In this document: piece after piece, positions 11,175-19,820 of the stretch
Layout of the letters: each line of letters begins with the position of its first letter
Position numbering within the stretch: the stretch's first letter is position 1
NCBI RefSeq assembly: GCF_000515275.1
Contig: NZ_KI911560.1
Coordinates: 1,178,001-1,242,000 of the forward strand
DNA: 64,000 bases
DNA from: Methylophilus sp. 5
GTDB taxonomy: Bacteria; Pseudomonadota; Gammaproteobacteria; Burkholderiales; Methylophilaceae
Reading direction: 5' to 3'
Position numbers and translations under genes: made by a program
The notes under the pieces: generated by a model
Told to the model about the DNA's origin: nothing
Seen by the model: only the letters and a program-made list of their open reading frames with translations
Database searches by the model: none

Positions 11175-13193
11175 ATGAAAAAAATTATCATTCTATTTTT
11201 AGTTTTTTTGACAATCTTTCCTTTAATTACAATCTCCACTACCACTAATAATATTCAAGAAAAAATTGAATATGAAACGTTTAAAGCTAAAACAGAAGCA
11301 AACTTAGAGTCTCTTAAAACTTTAAAAACTCAAGAGTTAATTCAATTACAGGCACAAATTGATAATCAAAAAACTCTGCTCGAGCAAGTTAATCATCAGA
11401 TAGGCTCATTTGGGAATAATCTATCTATAGGAAGTACTATTATTACAGTGCTTTTACTACTTATCGGCTTTTTCTCTTATAGAAATGCAAAAACCGATGC
11501 CCAACTTGCTGCCAAACAAGAAGCTCAAATTGTCACTCAACAAGAAGTCAAAATATGGTTTGATAAAAACACAAAAGACCTTAACGGCGAGATAGATATC
11601 CTCAGAAATAAATTAAAAATCCTTGAAGATGAGGTAACAAAAGCAGCCATCAGCACCAAGGAATTATTCAATAAACATCTAAATGATGTATTAAGTAGAT
11701 CAATCTCTGAGTTAGACAGTCAATCAAAAACAATTTCGTCTGAAGAAGAACTTGCTTTAAGTGCAAAATTAGATGAACTGAAATCAATAGCAGAAGCGAT
11801 GTACAGATTTCAGGACTGGAATACAAAAGCATTCGCGTCTTACCACCAAAAAGACTTTAAAAATGCAGCTAAATTTTGGGATTTGGCATCCCAATCATCA
11901 GATGCAAGTGAAGAGCAGATTGCTCAATCATACTTTAACCATGGAGTTGTTCTACTTGAACAATTAAAAGGTTACGCAGATGCAATCGCAATTTACGATA
12001 AATTGATAAGCAGATTCGACTCCTCAGAAAACTCTGCAGTACAAGAACATCTTGCTCGTGCATACTGCAACAAAGGGTTTGGGCTGGGTAAGCTAAATGA
12101 GCCGGAAAAAGAAATTGCGATCTATGACAGTCTAATTAATAAATTTGGCAATTCCAAAAACCCAGAAATTCAAACGCAAGTAGCTCGCGCCTATTTGAAT
12201 AAAGGCTCTTCACTAAATAACTCACATAATCAACCTGAAGCAGCTATTCTCACTTACGATACATTAATCCAAAAGTTTATCGAATCCAGCTACCCTTCCA
12301 TTCAGGCACAAGTCGCTCGCGCCTATTTAAATAAAGGTGTGGTTTTAGGCCAGTTATCAAGGCCTGAAGAGGAAATTGCATCATATGAGCTGTCAATTAC
12401 AAAATTTGGCAACTCCGAACATCCTGAGGTCCAAGAGTATGTGGCACGTGCTTATGGAAACAAAGGGGTCACTTTGTCCAGATTTCTTAATAATCCGAAG
12501 TCAGCAATTGACACTCTCAGCTCAGCGATTAATAAATTTGAAAAATCTACCAATCCTCAGTTACAAGAACAAGTAGTAACAGCATATCGTAATATAGCCT
12601 ATACGCAAGGAAACGTTCTTAATCAACGCGAAGAAGAGATAGCCTCATACGACACCATAATTGAAAAATTTGCAAACTCTGAATACCCTGAAGTTTTAGC
12701 CCATGTTGCAAATGCTTATCGTAGCAAAAGTCATGTACAAAAAGAGTACCTTCATCAACCTCAGCTATCCAGTGAAACCCTTAGCAATCTGATAGAAAAG
12801 TTCTCCAATTATAAATATCCAATAGTACTGACTGAAGTTGCAAAAGCTTACAACAGCAAAGGATTCGATGATTTGTTATTAGCCAAACAAGAATGGAAAG
12901 AGAAAAGCAAAAGAGAGGCTATTTTAATTAAAGCATTTAGCTCATTTGAATTAGGTATTGAAATTTGTGATGACAATAGTAAACCATTCATTTTAGGTAA
13001 TATCGCCTACTGTAATTGGCTATTGAACCGTAAAAGGGATGTCGAGAAACTACTAACCGAAGCTTTTTTATTGGGTGGTGACCCCCTATATCAAGCAACA
13101 ATAAAAGATACTGAGCAATATACTGTTGCGCCAGATAGAACGTTCAGAAAACTGATCAATAAAGTTTGGCAATCAATAAACCAGCACTCATAG
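11175..13193 (+). CDS. AT-rich TPR-repeat membrane protein inserted between prfA and prmC
   Basis: A 672-residue protein of unknown function. Residues 1-20 look like a signal peptide or first membrane helix, and a second hydrophobic helix spans about 86-101. Residues 25-80 and 105-160 are charged and coiled-coil-like. The rest is a tetratricopeptide-type array of ~45-residue units with recurring phrases such as VARAYLNKG and EIASYDTIIEKF, suggesting a protein-protein scaffold facing cytoplasm or periplasm. It starts only 18 bp after the prfA stop with an AGGAAG ribosome site, so it rides on the hemA-prfA transcript. Codon use is markedly AT-rich beside GC-richer neighbours, a sign of horizontal acquisition into the operon. 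Confidence 0.75.
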   Translation: MKKIIILFLVFLTIFPLITISTTTNNIQEKIEYETFKAKTEANLESLKTLKTQELIQLQAQIDNQKTLLEQVNHQIGSFGNNLSIGSTIITVLLLLIGFFSYRNAKTDAQLAAKQEAQIVTQQEVKIWFDKNTKDLNGEIDILRNKLKILEDEVTKAAISTKELFNKHLNDVLSRSISELDSQSKTISSEEELALSAKLDELKSIAEAMYRFQDWNTKAFASYHQKDFKNAAKFWDLASQSSDASEEQIAQSYFNHGVVLLEQLKGYADAIAIYDKLISRFDSSENSAVQEHLARAYCNKGFGLGKLNEPEKEIAIYDSLINKFGNSKNPEIQTQVARAYLNKGSSLNNSHNQPEAAILTYDTLIQKFIESSYPSIQAQVARAYLNKGVVLGQLSRPEEEIASYELSITKFGNSEHPEVQEYVARAYGNKGVTLSRFLNNPKSAIDTLSSAINKFEKSTNPQLQEQVVTAYRNIAYTQGNVLNQREEEIASYDTIIEKFANSEYPEVLAHVANAYRSKSHVQKEYLHQPQLSSETLSNLIEKFSNYKYPIVLTEVAKAYNSKGFDDLLLAKQEWKEKSKREAILIKAFSSFELGIEICDDNSKPFILGNIAYCNWLLNRKRDVEKLLTEAFLLGGDPLYQATIKDTEQYTVAPDRTFRKLINKVWQSINQHS

Positions 13194-13228
13194 TTTATGA
13201 TCTCTATATACTCTTAATAACTTTTGAA

Positions 13229-14074
13229 ATGAACTTCCGCCTTCCTAGCGCTCCTCGCAGCATACAAAAAGATAACCCAATCAAGTTTTTGCTGGATAGC
13301 GAAGCCATTGATTGTCTGGCCCATAACATTGGCCTGGTGCACAGTGCTTTTGATGGGCAAGCCTTTAAACAGTTAGCGCTTACCAATATTGCACCATTAG
13401 GCTTTATGGATAGGTCGGCGCATATTGCGGCGGCTTTAAAAGCGACGCTGCCAGCCAAGTTTTCAGACGCCACAGAGATTCTACTCAACACGCTCACACC
13501 ACCCAATGTGCATACCGAGCGCTTAGGCTTAAGTGTGTTTTTCTACTTGCCACATACACGCTTTATTGCCGACTATGGCCGTGATGCGCAGCACAACGGC
13601 GGCGAAGATCCATTTGAGGCGGCGATGCGCGCACAGTATGAATTGACGCGCCGCTTTACAGCAGAGTTTTCGATCCGCCCGTTTTTGATACACGATTTTG
13701 AGCGCACACTGAAGCAACTCACGCTGTGGCTGAACGACCCAGACCCGCATGTGCGACGTTTGTGTTCTGAAGGTTGTCGCTCCCGCTTGCCGTGGGGCGC
13801 ACGCATTCCGCAACTGATTGCCGACCCGACGCCAGTGTTACCAATACTAGAGGCACTAAAAAATGACCCGAGTTTGTATGTGCGTCGCAGCGTAGCGAAT
13901 CATTTGGGCGATATTGCCAAAGACCATCCGGCAGTAGCATTTGAAGTATGTGAGCGCTGGCTCACAAATGCCGACAAAGACCTGAAATGGGTAATCCGCC
14001 ATGCGGTGCGCCATCCGGCCAAACAAGGCCATGCCACGGCGATTGCCTTGCGCAAAGCGGCCGGGGGCAGGTGA
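13229..14074 (+). CDS. HEAT-like DNA alkylation repeat protein (AlkC/AlkD-like)
   Basis: A 281-residue alpha-helical repeat protein resembling AlkC-type alkylpurine DNA glycosylases. The clearest part is the C-terminal half, with LWLNDPDPHVRRLCSEGCRS and then SLYVRRSVANHLGDIAKDHP, which is typical of AlkC. That family excises 3-methyladenine-type lesions. I chose the ATG at 13229 (MNFRLP) because the longer frame would overlap the end of the TPR gene. The stop overlaps the prmC start (ATGA), so the two are coupled. A repair enzyme for methylated DNA would make sense in a methylotroph, but substrate is inferred. Confidence 0.75.
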   Translation: MNFRLPSAPRSIQKDNPIKFLLDSEAIDCLAHNIGLVHSAFDGQAFKQLALTNIAPLGFMDRSAHIAAALKATLPAKFSDATEILLNTLTPPNVHTERLGLSVFFYLPHTRFIADYGRDAQHNGGEDPFEAAMRAQYELTRRFTAEFSIRPFLIHDFERTLKQLTLWLNDPDPHVRRLCSEGCRSRLPWGARIPQLIADPTPVLPILEALKNDPSLYVRRSVANHLGDIAKDHPAVAFEVCERWLTNADKDLKWVIRHAVRHPAKQGHATAIALRKAAGGR

Positions 14075-14937
14075 TGATGTCGCACACCGTACAACAATGG
14101 CTACAAACGGCCCGGCAACAGTTGGCGCAGTTTGTCCCGCCCGATGAGGCGAGTATGGAAGCGCAAATATTATTGATGCATGTGCTGAATGTGAACCGTG
14201 CCTGGTTGATTGCACACGCGACTGACAGCCTGGCTGACACGCCTATCACCAAGGTAGAGTCACTCTTACAACGCCGTTTGCAAGGCGAACCAGTTGCGCA
14301 TATTTTAGGTTCACGCGAGTTTTTCGGGCTCGCGCTCAAAGTCACGCCAGACACGCTGATTCCACGCCCGGATACCGAAACGCTGGTCGAGGCCGCCTTA
14401 GAAAAAATCAACGGCCGCATGCGCGTGTTAGACCTGGGCACTGGCACCGGCGCCATTGCACTGGCGATTGCCAAGCATACACCAAGCTGTGAGGTGGTTG
14501 CGGTAGATGCGTCAGCGGCTGCACTCGCCGTCGCAGCGGAAAATGCAGCAACGTTGCAGCTCAACAATGTGCAATGCATTGCCAGCCACTGGTTTTCTGC
14601 ATTACCAGCAAGCAAGTTTGACCTCATCGTCAGCAACCCGCCTTATATCGAAAGCAGTGACCCGCATTTGCAACAAGGCGATTTGCGTTTTGAGCCCATG
14701 AGTGCACTGGCCTCTGGTGCAGATGGCCTGCAGGATATCCGGCAGATTGTTGCCCAAGCGCCAGCCTACTTGAATGCAGGTGGCTGGCTGATGCTGGAAC
14801 ATGGCTACAATCAGGCCGACGCGGTGCAACAACTGCTGCATACGGCAGGCCTGCAACAGATTCAAACCCAGCATGATTTGGGTGGCAATCCGCGAGTCAC
14901 GTTAGCGCAATGGCTGACACCTGTGACAGAACAATAA
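14074..14937 (+). CDS. prmC: Peptide chain release factor N5-glutamine methyltransferase
   Basis: Methylates the GGQ glutamine of release factors RF1 and RF2. The 287-residue protein has the N-terminal helical domain, the AdoMet-binding loop VLDLGTGTGAIALA and the NPPY catalytic motif starting at N188 (SNPPYIES). Start codons at 14071 (GTG), 14074 and 14077 are all possible; 14074 gives the ATGA overlap with the preceding gene. It normally sits directly behind prfA, so the two genes in between look like insertions. Confidence 0.93.
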   Translation: MMSHTVQQWLQTARQQLAQFVPPDEASMEAQILLMHVLNVNRAWLIAHATDSLADTPITKVESLLQRRLQGEPVAHILGSREFFGLALKVTPDTLIPRPDTETLVEAALEKINGRMRVLDLGTGTGAIALAIAKHTPSCEVVAVDASAAALAVAAENAATLQLNNVQCIASHWFSALPASKFDLIVSNPPYIESSDPHLQQGDLRFEPMSALASGADGLQDIRQIVAQAPAYLNAGGWLMLEHGYNQADAVQQLLHTAGLQQIQTQHDLGGNPRVTLAQWLTPVTEQ

Positions 14938-14980
14938 TAATCAATAAAATTAACTTAAAAATTATCCAAGGGGGCAATAC

Positions 14981-16114
14981 ATGATTCAGAAATTACGCTT
15001 GGCGATCCGCAACGACCTGGAGGCACCAGAAGAGGCCAGGCACTTTGGCTCAGGCTGGTTAAGCGGAGTGGCCGCACTAGTGCTTGGTATCGCCAGCCTG
15101 TGCCTGTTACTGGGCGAACGTTTGCAAGGTGTGTTTTCAACCCAGATGCTGTCACCGCTCTACGCCTTGCCGCAGTTCACAATCATCGTTCAAGCCTTGT
15201 TATTAGCCAGCTTTTTGCTCGCTTGCAGCAACCTGGTGTTACGTCGCAATCGTGTGCTGGGCTTTACGGCCATTTTTCTGGTGCTGCTCACCATCACCAT
15301 TGCCGAAACCATAGATGCACAGGCCACACGCACCAGCGGGGTTGCTCTTAGCCTGGACTGGTTTGTGCTCAATATCTTGCTCACTGGCTTTTTGTTTATT
15401 CCGCTGGAGAAACTGTTTGGCCGCCTGACCCAGCAACCCTTGTTCCGTGACGAGTGGCGTGAGGATTTGTTTTATTTTTTAATCAGCAGCGTGTTTGTGC
15501 AAACACTGACCTTGTTCACGCTAGCGCCTTCGATGACCATTTTGCACTACACCGGTGATTGGGCCAGTATGCGACAAGCCATCGCCAGCCAGCCACTGTG
15601 GCTGCAAGTGATTGAAATCATGTTTTTAACCGACTTTGTGCAGTACTGGTTTCACCGCGCTTTTCACCAAATCCCTTTTTTGTGGGGCTTCCACGCCGTG
15701 CATCACTCTGCCAAAAAGATGGACTGGCTGGCAGGCTCACGCATGCATATTGTAGAAATTATCGGTTTGCGCAGCATGACCGTAGTGCCGATGTATGTGC
15801 TCGGTTTTGCTGAAGGCGCCTTGCATCTCTATATTTTGCTGGTCTACCTCAACGCCACCTTTGTGCACGCCAATGTTCGCTTTAATGTGGAGTGGCTGAA
15901 ACCGTTGATCGTCACACCGCGCTTCCATCATTGGCATCATGGCATTGAAAAAGAAGCGATTGACGTCAACTTTTCCATTCACTTCCCGCTGTTCGACAAA
16001 TTGTTTGGCACTTATTACATGCCTAAAAATCAATGGCCAAGCGGTTATGGCATCGGCGGCCATCCGGTGCCAAACGGCTACTGGCAACAACTAATGTATC
16101 CGTTTAAAAAGTAG
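14981..16114 (+). CDS. Sterol desaturase / fatty acid hydroxylase family membrane protein
   Basis: A 377-residue integral membrane protein with about five to six hydrophobic helices in the first half. The second half has the histidine boxes of the di-iron fatty acid hydroxylase superfamily: FHRAFHQ, FHAVHHS and, near the C terminus, RFHHWHHG. Such enzymes hydroxylate or desaturate lipid chains at the inner membrane using oxygen. The lipid acted on cannot be told from the sequence. It lies 43 bp after prmC and just ahead of the HAD phosphatase gene on the same strand. Confidence 0.85.
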   Translation: MIQKLRLAIRNDLEAPEEARHFGSGWLSGVAALVLGIASLCLLLGERLQGVFSTQMLSPLYALPQFTIIVQALLLASFLLACSNLVLRRNRVLGFTAIFLVLLTITIAETIDAQATRTSGVALSLDWFVLNILLTGFLFIPLEKLFGRLTQQPLFRDEWREDLFYFLISSVFVQTLTLFTLAPSMTILHYTGDWASMRQAIASQPLWLQVIEIMFLTDFVQYWFHRAFHQIPFLWGFHAVHHSAKKMDWLAGSRMHIVEIIGLRSMTVVPMYVLGFAEGALHLYILLVYLNATFVHANVRFNVEWLKPLIVTPRFHHWHHGIEKEAIDVNFSIHFPLFDKLFGTYYMPKNQWPSGYGIGGHPVPNGYWQQLMYPFKK

Positions 16115-16178
16115 GGCATGCGCATTGCGCACGATTTTTGCTGCTAGCAGTCTATCTGTGTGTAGTGAAAGGTCGACC

Positions 16179-16976
16179 ATGTTTAACTTTAATTCAATCA
16201 AAGCGGTGCTGTTTGACCTGGACGGTGTGCTCTATATCGGGCAACAGCCAATTGACGGCGCCATTGAGGCGGTAGCCAAGATTCGCCAGGCAGGCATCGC
16301 CGTGCGCTTTGTCACCAATACCAGCACCCTATCACTCACGGCATTGCAGCAAAAAATTAGTGCGCTTGGCTTCAATGTAGTGCCAGAAGAAATCATGAGT
16401 GCACCACAAGCGACCATTCAATACCTTAAAAAACAGCCCAACCCGTTGTGCAAACTGTTGCTGGCAGACGATGTTAAAAAAGACTTTTCCTGCTTTGACC
16501 AGTCAGAAACGGCGGCCAATTATGTGGTGATTGGCGATATTGGCGACCGCTGGTCTTACGAGTTGCTCAATGAGGTGTTTCATTGCCTGGTGAATGGTGC
16601 GCAATTAATCGCCATCCACAAAAACCGTTTTTGGCAAACCGAAACCGGCCTGCAGATGGACATAGGCGCCTTTGTCACCGGGCTGGAATACGCCAGCAAC
16701 ACCAAAGCCATGCTCATGGGCAAACCTTCGCACCATTTTTTCAATATGGCGATTGATGCTTTGCGCCTCAAACCGCATGAAGTGGTGATGGTAGGCGATG
16801 ATATTGATGCCGATGTCGGCGGCGCACAAGATGCCGGACTACATGGCGTGCTGGTCAAAACCGGCAAATACCGCGAAACCTACACCCGGCTATCTGCGGT
16901 AGAGCCTGATGCAACCATTCCGTCAGTCTCTGATTTGCCTGCACTACTGGGATGCTTGTCAGCAACACCCTCCTAA
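16179..16976 (+). CDS. HAD-IIA (NagD-like) phosphatase
   Basis: A 265-residue HAD phosphatase of the class IIA type. Motif I is LFDLDGVLYIG, with the two Asp residues near positions 13 and 15; motif II is FVTNTST; motif III/IV is KPSHHF followed by MVGDDIDADVGGAQDAG. The C2 cap between motifs II and III fits NagD-like enzymes or the mammalian LHPP-like subgroup. Substrate is unknown. I chose the ATG at 16179 because the conserved region begins a few residues later and the upstream extension has no family resemblance. Confidence 0.82.
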   Translation: MFNFNSIKAVLFDLDGVLYIGQQPIDGAIEAVAKIRQAGIAVRFVTNTSTLSLTALQQKISALGFNVVPEEIMSAPQATIQYLKKQPNPLCKLLLADDVKKDFSCFDQSETAANYVVIGDIGDRWSYELLNEVFHCLVNGAQLIAIHKNRFWQTETGLQMDIGAFVTGLEYASNTKAMLMGKPSHHFFNMAIDALRLKPHEVVMVGDDIDADVGGAQDAGLHGVLVKTGKYRETYTRLSAVEPDATIPSVSDLPALLGCLSATPS

Positions 16977-17006
16977 AAGCAAGCCACGCCCCATCTCGCC
17001 GTTTGG

Positions 17007-17033
17007 CATGCTGCATAGTATAATTGCAGCATG
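17007..17033. promoter_or_regulatory. Perfect dyad spanning the -10 box and start codon of metX
   Basis: CATGCTGCA, 9 bp, TGCAGCATG is a perfect 9-bp inverted repeat. The central 9 bp contain a consensus -10 hexamer TATAAT (17019-17024), and the last three bases of the dyad are the metX ATG. Transcription from this -10 would start at or next to the ATG, giving a nearly leaderless mRNA; no Shine-Dalgarno is visible. The dyad could be an operator covering the promoter or an RNA hairpin. The -35 region is poor. Confidence 0.55.
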
Positions 17034-18158
17034 TCTGAATCGAATTCTGTTGGTATCGTCAAAGCGCAGGTCGCGCATTTCACCCAGCCGCTCACCCTGA
17101 AAAGCGGCGCCGTGTTGCCACAATACCACCTGACCTATGAAACCTATGGTGAACTCAACGCGGCTAAAACCAATGCCGTGCTGATCTGTCACGCCCTGTC
17201 GGGCAACCATCATGTCGCTGGCCGCTATTCGGCAGACGATAAATATCCAGGCTGGTGGGATAACCTGATTGGCCCTGGCAAGCCGTTAGACACCAATAAG
17301 TTTTTTGTCATTGGCCTCAACAACCTTGGCGGCTGTCATGGCAGTAGCGGCCCTTCCAGCGTTGACCCGCTCACAGACAAGCCCTATAGCGCCACTTTTC
17401 CGGTAGTCACCGTCGAAGACTGGGTAGAATCACAAGCCCGCTTACTTGACTATTTAGGCATTGAGCAATTAGCAGCCGTGATTGGTGGCAGCCTGGGTGG
17501 CATGCAGGCGCTGCACTGGAACATCGTTTACCCAGCGCGTGTACGCCATGCGTTTGTGATTGCCTCTGCGCCTAACTTAACCGCGCAAAACATGGCGTTT
17601 AACGAAGTAGCACGCCAGGCGATTATTACCGACCCCGAGTTTTTTGACGGCGATTATTACAACCACGGCACAGTACCGCGGCGTGGCTTGCGCATTGCGC
17701 GTATGCTGGGCCATATCACTTATTTGTCTGACGACGTCATGGGCGAAAAATTTGGCCGCAAACTGCGTCATGGCGATGTGAAATACAGCTTTGATGTCGA
17801 GTTTGAAATGGAATCTTACCTGCGCTATCAAGGCGACAAGTTTGCCGGTGAGTTTGATGCCAACACCTATTTACGCATGACGCGCGCGCTGGATTACTTT
17901 GACCCGGCGCTGGATTACGAAGGTGATTTAAGCAGAGCATTGAGCCGTGCCCAGGCCAAATTTGTGGTGATTTCTTTTACCACCGACTGGCGTTTTTCAC
18001 CCGCACGCTCGCGTGAAATTGTCAAAGCACTGCTTGATAATGCCCTACCGGTAAAATATGCCGAGGTGACCTCAGACCACGGTCATGACGCATTCTTAAT
18101 GCCTGACCCGTATTATCACAACATCATGCGCGCGTATCTGGAGCAAGTTAAAGTATGA
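17031..18158 (+). CDS. metX: Homoserine O-acyltransferase
   Basis: Activates homoserine for methionine synthesis by acylating its hydroxyl group. The 375-residue alpha/beta hydrolase fold has the nucleophile S154 in [12 protein letters not shown], an Asp in [15 protein letters not shown] and a His in [10 protein letters not shown]. Whether acetyl- or succinyl-CoA is used cannot be settled by eye; betaproteobacterial MetX proteins next to metW are often the succinyl-using form. The gene overlaps metW by 4 bp. Confidence 0.95.
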   Translation: MSESNSVGIVKAQVAHFTQPLTLKSGAVLPQYHLTYETYGELNAAKTNAVLICHALSGNHHVAGRYSADDKYPGWWDNLIGPGKPLDTNKFFVIGLNNLGGCHGSSGPSSVDPLTDKPYSATFPVVTVEDWVESQARLLDYLGIEQLAAVIGGSLGGMQALHWNIVYPARVRHAFVIASAPNLTAQNMAFNEVARQAIITDPEFFDGDYYNHGTVPRRGLRIARMLGHITYLSDDVMGEKFGRKLRHGDVKYSFDVEFEMESYLRYQGDKFAGEFDANTYLRMTRALDYFDPALDYEGDLSRALSRAQAKFVVISFTTDWRFSPARSREIVKALLDNALPVKYAEVTSDHGHDAFLMPDPYYHNIMRAYLEQVKV

Positions 18159-18763
18159 TTAATGCAAATATTACAAATATTCGTCCAGATTTTGCATTAA
18201 TTACAAACTGGATCAATACCAAAGCCAAAGTGCTAGACTTAGGTTGTGGTGACGGCACCTTGCTGACTCATTTGCACGAAACGCTGGAAACCACCGGTTA
18301 TGGCATTGAAAAAGATGATAGCAACTGGCTGGCTGCGCTCAAAAATGGTGTCGATGTGATTCAAATGAACCTCGAAGAAGGCTTGTCTGGCTTTGAAGAC
18401 CAGTCGTTTGATACCGTCATTTTGTCGCAAACCTTACAAGCCATGCATAACACCGAAAGCATTGTGCAAGAGATGTTGCGCGTCGGCCGCGAAGTGATTG
18501 TGACCTTCCCCAATTTTGGCTACTGGCGCAACCGCATGCAGATTACATTCGGTGCCATGCCAGTGTCTAAAAGCCTGCCTTACCAGTGGTACGACACCCC
18601 AAACGTGCACTTGTGCACCATCAATGATTTTGACGATTTTTGCGTGCAGCACCAGATTCAGGTGATTGAACGCAAGGTCATCACTGGCGGCCAGGATGTG
18701 CACTTACTGCCTAACCTGATGGGCAATCTGGCCATGTATCGCCTGCGAAAATACAGCGCCTAA
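18155..18763 (+). CDS. metW: Methionine biosynthesis protein MetW
   Basis: A 202-residue class I methyltransferase fold protein encoded immediately behind metX, with which it overlaps by 4 bp. It shows the AdoMet-binding loop [13 protein letters not shown] near residue 28 and the family segments [13 protein letters not shown] and [16 protein letters not shown]. MetW is needed for homoserine acylation together with MetX in proteobacteria, probably by activating it in a complex. Confidence 0.95.
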   Translation: MINANITNIRPDFALITNWINTKAKVLDLGCGDGTLLTHLHETLETTGYGIEKDDSNWLAALKNGVDVIQMNLEEGLSGFEDQSFDTVILSQTLQAMHNTESIVQEMLRVGREVIVTFPNFGYWRNRMQITFGAMPVSKSLPYQWYDTPNVHLCTINDFDDFCVQHQIQVIERKVITGGQDVHLLPNLMGNLAMYRLRKYSA

Positions 18764-18898
18764 CCACCTTCACATCAAATAATTACCCTATATTCGCGGC
18801 CTACACTGGCTGACGAATATCTACGCCTACCGATAGGGCGCAACTCACATGTCGCCCAATCGCTCACCAAAGACCACCGATTAAAAATAATAGATGTA

Positions 18899-18946
18899 TT
18901 GACATCCATCCATTATTTATTGATAATGATAATCATTCCCATTATC
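18899..18946 (+). promoter_or_regulatory. Sigma-70 promoter overlapped by a Fur box
   Basis: A -35 box TTGACA (18899-18904), a 17-bp spacer and a -10 box GATAAT (18922-18927) form a strong promoter for the PEP-CTERM gene. Starting at the -10 box, GATAATGATAATCATT (18922-18937) matches the first 16 bases of the classic 19-bp Fur consensus, and the next bases CCCATTATC supply a further half-site. Binding of Fur would block the -10 element, so iron-dependent repression is predicted. Downstream in the leader, CTGGCG/CGCCAG forms a small dyad near 19005-19027. Confidence 0.75.
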
Positions 18947-19061
18947 ATCAATGTGGGAATACATGGTAAAGACGTTTGTGAGTAACGCAGCCAGTTAAAA
19001 GATTCTGGCGCGTATTAAAGACGCCAGTCATTAATAATTACTCAAAAAGGAAGTTAGTAAA

Positions 19062-19748
19062 ATGAAAGCTCAATATTTAAGCATCGCTATTGGTGCAAGC
19101 CTGTTCGCAATCACTGGTCTGGCACAAGCCAACACCACTTACAGCAGCTTTGTAGATGTGGCTGACTCAGTCTCATTTGACGGCTGGAACCAGCTCAACC
19201 GCAACCGCGTTGATGACACTGGCGCAGCCACCCCATTAACAGCAGCGCAATTGGCCGCAGGCACCGAAGGCAACGTGGCAGGTTCCGGCGACGCATTGCT
19301 GACTCAGGTATCCGGTAGCTACTACCCGGCTGGCTTTGGTTTGTATGGTGACGGTAACCTGACATTCACTGACAACACTGTTTCAAACAACATCAGCGCT
19401 TTGGCATTCCAAGGCATCGTCAATGACTTCAATGCGTCATTCGGTGGTGAAGCCTACACGATTACACTGAGCTACAACGGTGGTAGCCAGGCAATCGCAG
19501 GCACATTGGTTAACTTTGTGAATACCGGCACTGTGGATGACTATTACTACTACTCATGGGATTTGAGCGGCATTTCTACACCGGTCACCTCTTACACCTT
19601 AAATTTCAGCGCTGGTTTCTCACAAGCACTGGCCTTCCAGGTTGACCAGGTCGCTTCTGTGTCCTCAGTGCCAGAAGCTGACAGCTATGCCATGATGATG
19701 CTGGGCCTGGGTGTGATGGGCGCGGTTGCACGTCGTCGCAGCAAATAA
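19062..19748 (+). CDS. Exported PEP-CTERM-like protein of unknown function
   Basis: A 228-residue secreted protein. An N-terminal signal peptide ends near TGLAQA-NTT (about residue 23). The C terminus carries a PEP-CTERM-type sorting tail: VPEADSYAMMM, a hydrophobic helix, then an ARRRSK basic end. This is recognised by the exosortase system and usually accompanies exopolysaccharide production. The body is rich in Asn, Ser, Thr and Tyr and predicted beta-rich, with no family I recognise. The promoter carries a Fur box, so it may be made under iron limitation. It has a Shine-Dalgarno AAGGAAG and a strong terminator, so it forms a single-gene unit. Confidence 0.8.
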   Translation: MKAQYLSIAIGASLFAITGLAQANTTYSSFVDVADSVSFDGWNQLNRNRVDDTGAATPLTAAQLAAGTEGNVAGSGDALLTQVSGSYYPAGFGLYGDGNLTFTDNTVSNNISALAFQGIVNDFNASFGGEAYTITLSYNGGSQAIAGTLVNFVNTGTVDDYYYYSWDLSGISTPVTSYTLNFSAGFSQALAFQVDQVASVSSVPEADSYAMMMLGLGVMGAVARRRSK

Positions 19749-19768
19749 TACCTACTATCATAACGCCA

Positions 19769-19805
19769 TGAAAAAAAGCCCCGGTATTGCGCCGGGGCTT
19801 TTTAG
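19769..19805. terminator. Bidirectional intrinsic terminator
   Basis: AAGCCCCGG, 7-nt loop, CCGGGGCTT flanked by A-run and T-run on both sides. It can end the rightward PEP-CTERM transcript and the leftward sigma-54 activator transcript. Confidence 0.85.
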
Positions 19806-19820
19806 TATTTGGGCAGTTGA

